NCBI RefSeq assembly: GCF_033439725.1
Contig: NW_026944389.1
Coordinates: forward strand, 620,001 to 684,000
Length of the DNA: 64,000 nt
Reading direction: 5' to 3'
From: Neurospora tetraspora
Taxonomy: Eukaryota > Ascomycota > Sordariomycetes > Sordariales > Sordariaceae
The stretch's first letter is position 1. Each line of letters opens with the position of its first letter. A program made the translations under genes and the position numbers. Positions 46,870-54,391 of this stretch are shown here, piece by piece. The notes under the pieces are model-generated. The model searched no databases. It had not been told where the DNA came from and worked only from the letters and a program-made list of their open reading frames with translations.

Positions 46870-47823
46870 GGCGGAGGGGTATGGGCGGAGGGAGGAGGAG
46901 GAGGAGGAGGAGGAGGAGGAGAGGAGGGGGAAGGAGTGGGGGAGGGCGGTTTATTGGGTTTAGTTTGTCGTTTCCTTGCAAGGTCTTGTTTGATCTTGTA
47001 AAGTTCAAGACGTTTCCATCTTAGATCAGCTTGAATGTCATTGATCATGGAGTCTTCCAGATTCTCGGTATCTAGAACTGTTTGTTGCCGAGTGGCGCCT
47101 CTGAACTCTGATGCTTCACCTAGCATCAGCATCTTACCTCTCTCTATCTTAGCTCTCTTGATGCTTGAACTATCCAACCAAATTCTGCTGCCCAGTGGTC
47201 CGGACATGGAAGTGTGCTTGCACGATTCATCCATATAACTATTGCGCATCTCCGCCTCCATATCGGTCGTACAGATGGGAAGTCCCTGCCAAGAACGGCC
47301 AGGATCACGATCTTCCGTATTGCGCCCGGCAAATTGGATACATCAACCCAGATTAACCCAGTGGCAGAAGGGCCTGCGCTACTTGATCACCAGGCACACA
47401 CATCCGTACAGCACACGTACTACCGGGGAATGTCTGACCCATCATGCTCCTAGTACCATCTTCAATGCCGACATCCGCCTCAACCTCGTGGCAATTACCC
47501 CAGAGTTGCCATTATGGAAAATCTGGGGAAGTGCTGATCGGTGCTTGCCGCCCCCGGGTAAATCGCATGAAGTAGCTCAACTGTTCCCGATTGGACCCCA
47601 ACTCGTGGCTCCTGGAGTATGGCAAAATTTCAAAGTCCTATTGACGACGAAGCTATATCCAGACGGAGGCAATGAAATACCTAGACTACCTCTAAGGTGA
47701 CTGTAGTTGACGCCCAATTATCCTCTTATACTACCGTCCACCCTCCTCTCTCCCTTCCACAAAGCACCCATTTATTCACCTCCCCCACTTCTCAACACCA
47801 TTCATCCACAGTCATCGCACGAG
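46870..47823. other. Intergenic region upstream of the esterase
   Basis: Contains a (GGA)n tract at about 46,890-46,925 and TACCTCTA at 47687-47694. A minus-strand 164-codon frame (46767-47261) covers the first third but is not supported. The right half should carry the esterase promoter. Confidence 0.45.
47556..47562 (+). promoter_or_regulatory. Possible XLR-1/XlnR-type site (GGGTAAA)
   Basis: Fits the GGNTAAA consensus known for xylanase regulators of ascomycetes, 262 bp before the start of a xylan-degrading esterase. Seven-mers of this kind occur often by chance, so this rests on context. Confidence 0.25.
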
Positions 47824-48765
47824 ATGAAGTTTCTCTTCCTCACCGCGGCCCTCTTCCTGGCCACCCTCACCACCGCCCACCCCGTCTTCGACGACCTCGT
47901 CACCCCCTCCACCCCTCTCGGCTACAAGCGCGCCCCCGCCGCCTCCCTCCGTCAAGTCTCCGACTTCGGTCCCAACTCCTCCAAGGTCAAAATGTACATC
48001 TACGTCCCCGACAAGCTCGCCGCCTCCCCACCCATCATCGTCGCCATCCACTACTGTACCGGCACTGCCCAGGGTTACTACAACAACTCGCCCTACGCCC
48101 ACCTGGCCGACCAAAAGGGTTTCATCGTCATCTACCCCGAGTCCCCTTACTCTGGAACCTGCTGGGATGTCTCCTCTCGTGCCACCCTCACCCACAACGG
48201 CGGCGGCAACAGCAACTCCATCGCCAACATGGTCGACTACGCACTCAAGACGTACAAGGGTGACGCAACCAAGGTGTTTGTCACCGGCTCCTCGTCAGGC
48301 GCAATGATGACCAACGTCATGGCCGCCACTTACCCAGCCCTGTTCGCCGCCGGCATCGCCTATTCGGGAACCCCCGCCGGCTGCTTCTACTCCCAATCAG
48401 GCGGAACCGACGCATGGAACAGCAGCTGCGCCAACGGTCAAGCCCGCGGCACGCCCCAGGTGTGGGCCAAGATGGTGCATGATATGTACCCGGGTTATGA
48501 GGGCCAGAGACCCAAGATGGAGATCTACCATGGCAGTGCGGACAGCACGCTGAACGCGAACAACTATAATGAGACCATCAAGCAGTGGGCGGGCGTGTTC
48601 GGGTATGATTATCAGAAGCCGGATGCTACGCAGAACAACACGCCGCAGAGTGGGTATACGACTTATACGTGGGGAGAGGGAAAGCTTGTGGGCGTGTATG
48701 CGCGCGGGGTCGGGCATACGGTGCCGATTCGGGGGAGTGATGATATGAAGCACTTTGGTCTGTAA
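47824..48765 (+). CDS. Acetyl xylan esterase, carbohydrate esterase family 1 (secreted)
   Basis: Removes acetyl groups from xylan outside the cell, helping xylanases during plant-wall breakdown. A single exon encodes 313 residues. The start at 47824 gives a clean signal peptide (MKFLFLTAALFLATLTTA, about 18 residues) and a short pro-region ending KR near residue 36. The alpha/beta-hydrolase fold is indicated by PIIVAIHYC, then the nucleophile elbow GSSSG with Ser157, then HGSADSTL (Asp240 likely acid), then GVGHTVP (His298). Several Asn-X-Ser/Thr sites are present. Length and motifs match fungal CE1 acetyl xylan esterases, which often carry a C-terminal CBM1. None is present here; the protein ends directly after the catalytic domain. 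Feruloyl esterases of CE1 are similar, so substrate preference is inferred. Expression is probably xylan-induced. Confidence 0.92.
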   Translation: MKFLFLTAALFLATLTTAHPVFDDLVTPSTPLGYKRAPAASLRQVSDFGPNSSKVKMYIYVPDKLAASPPIIVAIHYCTGTAQGYYNNSPYAHLADQKGFIVIYPESPYSGTCWDVSSRATLTHNGGGNSNSIANMVDYALKTYKGDATKVFVTGSSSGAMMTNVMAATYPALFAAGIAYSGTPAGCFYSQSGGTDAWNSSCANGQARGTPQVWAKMVHDMYPGYEGQRPKMEIYHGSADSTLNANNYNETIKQWAGVFGYDYQKPDATQNNTPQSGYTTYTWGEGKLVGVYARGVGHTVPIRGSDDMKHFGL

Positions 48766-49745
48766 GCGGTCGCCGAGGTACGGAGAGGGAGTGTCGGTCG
48801 ATCGGTGTCGGGGAGAAGGTTCGGTCGTCGAGATGTGGTCGAGTGTCTAGGTCGTTAGCCGTGAAGCTGGCTAAGGGTCTCCATCTCTTGTTCTCGTGCC
48901 ACTTCTCCGCCATGAAGCTTATTGTTGCCTTGATGTTTCCCTGGCTCTTGTGCTTGCACCTTTGATCGTTTCATTCGCTCCATTCACTCTGACAGAAACA
49001 TCGTTTTCGTTGTTCTCGTCGGGGTGTCATCAACAAGTGGAACTCTGTCGTGTACTAGAGGTAGTCAAAGAGGTAACAGTTGGTCGGTAGCAGCGTGCGG
49101 ACTGGAGGTTTAGCAAGATGAAGTCATCGAAGTTGAACGCGTCGGTTGTTTGGCACCGTTGCGATGGTAATGGAGAGTCGAAGAAATCTCGAGCTGGCCC
49201 TGTTCGAAGGTGAAGTTAGCGTGTATTCGGGTTGACCAAGGAGAGGTGAAGCTTGGCCAGGAAAGTCATGCAAAGACTATAGAGCCCTTCAGAGTGTGTT
49301 CCCGGTGTTTTGGTTGGAAATTCATTGACATCGACGTCGTGGTCGCTGAGTGGCAAGCGAGTGATTCCACAGTGCATCCAGGCTCCCGAAGAGAGCTGTC
49401 GGGCGGATAACCCAGAACCCAGCGCCTATCTTGGGGACGGTTTACTGGCTGTTTCACAGGGGCAGTAAAAGGCAATCCGGAAGGCTGTGAGTCGGAAGGT
49501 GGTAGGCGGTACGGAAGGACGGGCTTATCGGCCGCCCGGGCAGTTCCAGTCAACCTCTCAGGTTCCAGCTGTGCCTTCCATGTCTCCGGACCCAAGCTAC
49601 TCCCACCGCAGCAGCCCCTTCCCTTCAGCACTTCCAACCGCTCAAACAAGTCAAGAACGACAGTCGGAAAATATTGAAACGGGCAGGAGAGATTGTCGTC
49701 ACTGTCTTCACCAAACCAAAAGCAAAAAAAGACAAAAAAAAGATG
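48766..49745. other. Intergenic region 3' of the esterase
   Basis: No supported gene. TAGAGGTA at 49056-49063. The right end contains A-runs (49,725-49,742) that read as T-run terminators for the minus-strand tRNA-Gly-like gene. Confidence 0.5.
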
Positions 49746-49836
49746 TGCTAGAGCCGGGATTCGCACCCGAGTCTCTGCCTCAACTCCAAACTTGAGTTTG
49801 GGAGGGCAGTGAGTTAAACTACTACTCCACTCTAAC
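49746..49836 (-). tRNA. tRNA-Gly(CCC)-like gene with 18-nt intron
   Basis: Folds as a full cloverleaf. Acceptor GTTAGAG/CTCTAGC then discriminator A, D stem GAGT/ACTC, anticodon stem CTGCC/GGCAG, T stem closed around TGCGAAT. After removing 18 nt following position 37 the loop reads CTCCCAA, with U33 and anticodon CCC. The intron can pair with the anticodon region (CAAAC with GTTTG), as in eukaryotic pre-tRNAs. T8 and T7 runs follow. Upstream lies GGTATATAGG, as at the tRNA-like units. Oddities: the D loop has AG where GG is usual, and T-loop position 55 is G. It may be a diverged tRNA or another member of the tRNA-like family. Confidence 0.6.
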
Positions 49837-49837
49837 C

Positions 49838-50407
49838 TTTTTTGATTTGTTGGTATTGGGGTCTCACCAGGGTACCTATATACCGCGGTATCAAGGTCGA
49901 CTGGCGCGTCCGTGCTTGTCTGGGTTGATGCCGTGGGTGTCGGTCCCGAGCTGCTGGTGCCGGCCGAGGCGGTGGTTGTGGTGGAGTGGCACCTCTGCTA
50001 AGGGCTAGGTAGCTGTGTCAGCGATTCAAGGTAATTGAAATGGCCCGCCTGGTCAGGTGTTTTCTTGGTTTTGTAGTTCGTAGCCCCGGTGAACCTTGAT
50101 GGCCAGGGCGGAGCGTCTGGTGATGTTGTGGCCGGTGGAGGAATTGCAAGTCAAAACACTTGCACACAAACCAGCAACAAGGACAAAGATTTCGACAGGC
50201 ATTGACAGGATTGTGAGCAACAAGCGCCGTTCAAGCTACAAAGACTCAATCACTGCCCAAAAAAAAATGAAAAAAAAAAATGATGAAGAGTGCAAAGTTC
50301 CTCTGCCACTTGCAAGTCAAAACACGGGTTTCCCCACAATCGCCACCATCATGATACCATCGCCCATGACGAGACAAAAAAGGAAGAGAGAGAAATGAAA
50401 AAAGAGA
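49838..50407. other. Intergenic region between two minus-strand Pol III units
   Basis: No gene supported. Carries the TATATA-containing upstream flank of the tRNA-Gly-like gene and several A-runs (50,261-50,280; 50,394-50,404). The latter read as the terminator of the next unit. Confidence 0.5.
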
Positions 50408-50555
50408 TGCGCAGTCCAGGAGTCGAACCCAGGTCTTTCACTAGCTCATGTATGCCCCCAGAGTCGGTCTTTGACAGTGGTTCGCCGGGGATTTCAACCC
50501 AGACAACTAAGAACGGCTTTAATGGTGAACGCGTTGACCGCTACGCCAATTGCGC
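50408..50555 (-). ncRNA. tRNA-like Pol III unit 6 (148 nt, conserved-insert type)
   Basis: Acceptor stem GCGCAAT/ACTGCGC (one mismatch; the fifth pair is A-T where unit 4 has G-U), A box TTGGCGTAGCGG, anticodon-type stem TTCAC/GTGAA, T arm CTGGG-TTCGACT-CCTGG. The insert has the shared hairpin with loop TTGAAATC (50485-50502 in plus coordinates) and TCAAAGACCGA (50464-50474). A T6 run follows. About 27 and 23 kb from units 3 and 4, and in the opposite orientation. Confidence 0.67.
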
Positions 50556-50583
50556 TTGTTTCTTGTTGTACTTTTTGCACAAA

Positions 50584-50600
50584 GACCTGATACATAAACC
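50584..50600 (-). promoter_or_regulatory. Upstream TATA-like Pol III box of unit 6
   Basis: On the minus strand GGTTTATGTATCAGGTC, starting 45 bp before the unit. It matches the box of units 1, 2 and 8 at about 15 of 17 positions. Confidence 0.65.
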
Positions 50601-50601
50601 T

Positions 50602-51086
50602 CCTGTCAGGGTCCCTGCCATTAGTTGCTCTTGCCGGCAGCTGGAAAGCTTCTGTTTGTGCCAGGCTTTGGCACCTGCCGGTATATGACGACACATGACG
50701 GCTCAAGGATAGGAGGTAAACGCTCCGTGGGTGCCTGGCTCTTTCCTTCTTTCCCTTCCTCTTCCGTTCACTGCCCTGTCTGCCAGATGCGCGAACATCA
50801 CCCCTGACACCTTCATTGAGTTTTCGAGACATGACGTCACTGCCCGTTCTTGACTTGGTGGTTGCCCAAAAGCTGTCAGCAGCAACTTCGGAATGGAAGC
50901 CAAGGGAAAGATGCAATAGAGATACAAAGTTCTGCAAGCATTGTAGACGGGAAGCAGTCAAAGTCGGCACTAAATATTTCTTGCTCGCTGCCATGAAAAC
51001 CTCTGAGTTCACACGTTCTCGGTTGACTTTTACGTTGTTTTTGTTGCTCACTGCCTGCACATCCCCTGCGTCTTGCATTCCCGTTG
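50602..51086. other. Intergenic region
   Basis: No gene supported. Short frames on both strands are inconsistent. Confidence 0.45.
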
Positions 51087-51396
51087 TGTTACGATCCAAT
51101 AAGGAATCACTTATGTAAGCAGCTAGGTAGACCAATCAGGGCCGCGCCGGGCGCCGGCGCCGTGAGTAAACGGCGCCGCGGCCACGGCGCAAGGGCGCCG
51201 GGTGGCCGAGAATAGCCTCACCGGCGCAGCGGCGCACACTGAAGGACCAGTATATAAAGAAGGCCTTCCCAGGCCTTCTGTCTACTGGGCTCTTCAGCAA
51301 GCAATAGCTTTCACAATCGACCAGTACCTTTTGGCTACTACTACCGTTGATCATATTCCCAGCGATATACTCCTGTGCTTGTAACGGTTCGTCACA
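51087..51396 (+). mobile_element. Solo LTR (fossil of an LTR retrotransposon), GC-rich
   Basis: A 310-bp segment beginning TGTTACGA and ending CGTCACA, with imperfect inverted ends (TGTTACGA against TGTGACGA). It is flanked by the perfect 5-bp duplication CGTTG (51082-51086, 51397-51401). Inside are a strongly GC-rich block of GGCGCC-like words (about 51,140-51,240) and a TATATAAAG box at about 51,250, as expected for LTR promoter regions. No internal region remains, so it is a solo LTR left by recombination. Short enough to escape RIP. Probably Gypsy/Ty3-like by end type; this is a guess. The end sequences look intact. Confidence 0.7.
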
Positions 51397-51401
51397 CGTT
51401 G

Positions 51402-52184
51402 CTATGACCCTACAGTTAGGCGTTCGTCAAGTTACCTCTAGGAAGATAGCATAGATAAAGTTAAACGATGCAGCGGTGGCAACAAAACAAGCAAGCAACC
51501 TCAACTTTGACAAAAGATGTTTGTTGCCGTTCGTTCATTCCTTAATCCGTAACTCAGTGGCGTTTATTGCTCCAAGCCCGTGAACATGCCTGCGAATCCA
51601 AACTTCATAGCGTGCACCGCCTCACCTGATGTTGAGTCGTTTCTTCTCTTTCTCTTCGATCTTTCCTTCTTGATGCCGAACTTGAGCTCAGATTCTTTGA
51701 TTCTCCGTCGAGGACAGTTCAGACTTGACTAGGTATATATCTTCGGTTTTGATCAGAACACACGACACACACAGAAGAAGGAATGAGCCATTCTTCTCCA
51801 ATTTCGATATATCAGTCCTTATTAAACTTACACTATCTACCTTACTTGAGGCACCTCTCTCTCTTCAGTTTCCAAGAGGGATAACTTCAACCTCCCAGCC
51901 TAGCCTTCCAACTACCCTCTTGAGTCCCTCGGCTGCGTCTCGTCCGAGGATTTACCAAGCGGTGACCTCGTAGATGATGTCCAGCACATCAGCTTCCAAA
52001 TCCTGATGAGACAATTTGCGTATGACAACATGGAGACCAAGAGTCATCCAGTTGAAAGCATCATTGCCCTAGATTCTTCCATGGACAATGAAAACGTTAG
52101 TGGCTGACCCTGCCTCATCATATATGCGAATCTCTCCGAATCTCAGTCAACGGCGGCTCCCTACGTCAGATTCATTACTGCGAG
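51402..52184. other. Intergenic region
   Basis: No gene supported. TACCTCTA at 51433-51440. Confidence 0.45.
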
Positions 52185-52333
52185 GATTGGTTGGGCCTTA
52201 TCACGGCCATGTACTCCCTGGGCGCCCTCTGTTCTATCCCCTTGATCCCCCTCTTCAGCAACCGCTACGGCCGCCGCACCTCCATCCGAATCGCTTGCTA
52301 CATACCTACTAAGCAGCAGCCGCCATCATGACC
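52185..52333 (+). pseudogene. MFS sugar-transporter fragment (sense copy)
   Basis: In one frame this encodes GLITAMYSLGALCSIP, then FSNRYGRRTSIRIAC. That is a transmembrane helix plus the G-R-x-G-R-R loop typical of sugar porters of the major facilitator superfamily. The rest of a 500-residue transporter is missing on both sides. A 43-bp perfect inverted copy lies at 52448-52490. Confidence 0.7.
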
Positions 52334-52490
52334 TGATTACCCAGTCCGCACCAAGTGCAAAGCAAACCCACGGCAGCAAGCTAAGCGCTCTCCCACACTG
52401 CCCAAGTCTTCTTGCACTGGCTCGTGAGAGGGATGAAGTGAACTGAGCAGAGGGCGCCCAGGGAGTACATGGCCGTGATAAGGCCCAACC
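52188..52490. repeat. 43-bp perfect inverted repeat from duplicated transporter fragments
   Basis: The plus-strand word starting GGTTGGGCCTTATCACGGCC (52188-52230) recurs exactly in reverse complement at 52448-52490, with a 217-bp spacer. Outside the perfect core the arms are similar but diverged. Confidence 0.85.
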
Positions 52491-52781
52491 GATCCTTAAC
52501 CGGGTGCCCAAAGTCGGCGGCGGAGATCGCGGTCGGGTTGTTGTTTGAGTTGAGCTCTCGTGCGGGCATGACATAATCTGGCGGTATATTCTGGCCAGCC
52601 TATTGAGGTTGACCAATTGTTGTTTGAGGTGTTGAAAAGGGATGGTGCCGGTGTGGCTGGTGTCTTGGTTGGTGTTGGTATATAAAGGTATCTCGAGGTC
52701 GTCCTCCAAGACCAGCTTGTAGATCATAATTCTGATTTCAGCGGGGAGGACGAAGAAGGTGATCTTTCCGTGTTGGTCCAT
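52381..52781 (-). pseudogene. Chimeric relic: F-box/2EXR-like N-terminus joined to an MFS fragment
   Basis: The frame from an ATG at 52781 starts with ITFFVLPAEIRIMIYKLVLE, a motif common at the start of fungal F-box-like/2EXR proteins. From about 52,569 a different frame encodes a transporter N-terminal segment (NPTAISAAD...KDRLGLITAMYSLGALC) that ends at a stop at 52381. The two parts belong to unrelated families and different phases. The transporter part is an inverted near-duplicate of 52185-52333. Probably a rearranged pseudogene. Confidence 0.6.
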
Positions 52782-53065
52782 CGTTGAAGAAGTTTACCGG
52801 TCGGCAGTTGCACGGAGGTAAAGAGAACGGTGAGATGAGAAAAGAAAAGCAGCAGGGGAACATGGAGGGTTCTTCGGCGAGACACTCTACGATTTAAACG
52901 TGTCGTGAGCATTTTTACTTGAGATAATCTCACTCGCCATGGAGAAATGGTCAGAAATGCAAGCGCAAAGTCCGTAGCGGCCGAGACAAAAAGCTCACAT
53001 CACGAGTTTCTCACCACCAAAACATGAACCCCTCACCACCAAAAAAAGATCAAAAAAAGATGTGA
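52782..53065. other. Short intergenic stretch
   Basis: No gene supported. Contains A-runs near 53,040-53,058 that read as minus-strand terminators. Confidence 0.4.
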
Positions 53066-53160
53066 TGCGCAGTCTAGGAATCGAACCTAGGGTTTCCACA
53101 TGATCAGGTCCACGGCCCGGTACCAGTCTCCAGAAGCCATCCCTCTCCTCGGGTGATTAT
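53066..53160 (-). ncRNA. tRNA-like unit 7, 5'-truncated relic
   Basis: The 3' half is intact on the minus strand: GTGGA, variable loop, T arm CTAGG-TTCGATT-CCTAG, acceptor 3' strand ACTGCGC and discriminator A, followed by a T8 run. No A box or acceptor 5' strand is found upstream, so the 5' half is lost. The T stem still pairs perfectly although its sequence differs from all other copies. Confidence 0.5.
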
Positions 53161-53783
53161 GAACTTTTTTGGTTTTATTTTTGTTTTATGAGAACGGAAC
53201 CAATGCAAGATTTCCAAGAAGAGAAAAGCAAAGAGAAAACCTACCCACACCCATACTTTTCCTCCTTGCACCCATATATCCACCCGTGGCAGCTGTCATC
53301 AAATACCGCCGTTTTGGCGGGTATTTTCGCCTTTGTTCATCCCTAGAGGTACCTCTAGGTAGCATACCGCCAAAATCGCCAAGTTCACCAACTCCCATAG
53401 AATCGCAGCAACATCAATGCATGCGTGCAGTGTAGATGAGTCCTTTTTATTGTTTACTTGCCCCTGGTGATCTTGCTTCGTTAAGCCTCGTTTAGGACGG
53501 TTATCGCTTTCCTCTCCCAATTCCATCCCTCGCCTCATTTGGCGGCTCAAGTCTTTTTTTGTGGTGGTATTGGCTGGTGGTGATGCGAGAGGCGGGCCAA
53601 AAACTTTACGAAATGGGGTAAAATGTAACGTACATTGAAAGGTCGAAATTTCACGGCCAAAAGGTGGATTTTTGGATGTCAAGTATCATTGCCTGTCAGG
53701 GGCTACCAGGGACCCTAACCCTCTAGCACTATAGGTACAAGGAGGAAAAGTATGGGTGTAGGTAGGTTTTCTCAAAGCAAAGA
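53161..53783. other. Intergenic region
   Basis: No gene supported. Contains the palindrome TAGAGGTACCTCTA (53,344-53,357) formed by two back-to-back copies of the recurring 8-mer, and a CCGCC...GGCGG hairpin near 53,307-53,322. Confidence 0.5.
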
Positions 53784-53888
53784 ACGCCAGACCATGCAAT
53801 CGAACCCAGAGCCTCATGGGGATGTCTGGAGAGGGGCCCGGGCCGTGGATTACTGTGTGGACGTGTTAAACCACTACACTAACCGCGC
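53784..53888 (-). ncRNA. tRNA-like unit 8, degenerate 3' end
   Basis: The 5' end is well kept: GCGCGGTT, and A box TTAGTGTAGTGG with a compensated D stem GTGT/ACAC. A GGTTCGA B-box-like word is present, but the T stem and acceptor 3' strand no longer pair. The upstream box is strong. Probably a decayed member. Confidence 0.45.
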
Positions 53889-53920
53889 TTTTTTTGTTTG
53901 TTGGAAGAAGGGGCGGGAGA

Positions 53921-53937
53921 CCTAATACATATACCGC
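53921..53937 (-). promoter_or_regulatory. Upstream TATA-like Pol III box of unit 8
   Basis: On the minus strand GGTATATGTATTAGGTC, identical to the box of unit 2, starting 49 bp before the unit. Confidence 0.65.
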
Positions 53938-54337
53938 CTGTCGGGCCCGAGAATGGAGCGGGAAGGGTGCGATGGTACTTGGTACCTGGTGCAGGTTTTG
54001 GAATCTCTGGGGCTGGTCTGGGGGATTGGGCTGGTTGGTTGGACTTCGGACGAAGGTCTCTGGTTGCTTCGACGGTTGGCAGGTAGTGCGGGACGGTGAC
54101 GCGTTTAGGTAGTACCTCTAGACTGCGTTTGTTCTGGTACGGTTGTCGTATAAAGGGGTCTGTACGACTGTTTTTGTACGAAAACCGTACAAAAGTTGTG
54201 TCGTTTGGTCAGTTGCCGTGAGAAAATGTAATCTGCGACCCCCTTATGTCAGCCTCGTATAGCCTTGTCCGGGTTAGGGTTATATATGGCCAAAAAATCG
54301 TACATTTTTCGGTATGATCGTACAAAACGACAAAATG

Positions 54338-54391
54338 TACCGCATTGTCTTGGGCCGTTCGTTTTTAGGTTCTTAGGAAATTAGGCATATA
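54338..54391 (+). repeat. Inner inverted repeat, left arm
   Basis: About 54 bp that pair with 58003-58056; differences are mainly transitions of RIP type. Confidence 0.85.

Noticed and set aside
46767-47261. Minus-strand 164-codon frame with a polyproline run
   Set aside because: The proline run is a shadow of a plus-strand (GGA)n repeat, the 3' end overlaps the plus-strand small gene, and no domain or splice signal supports it.
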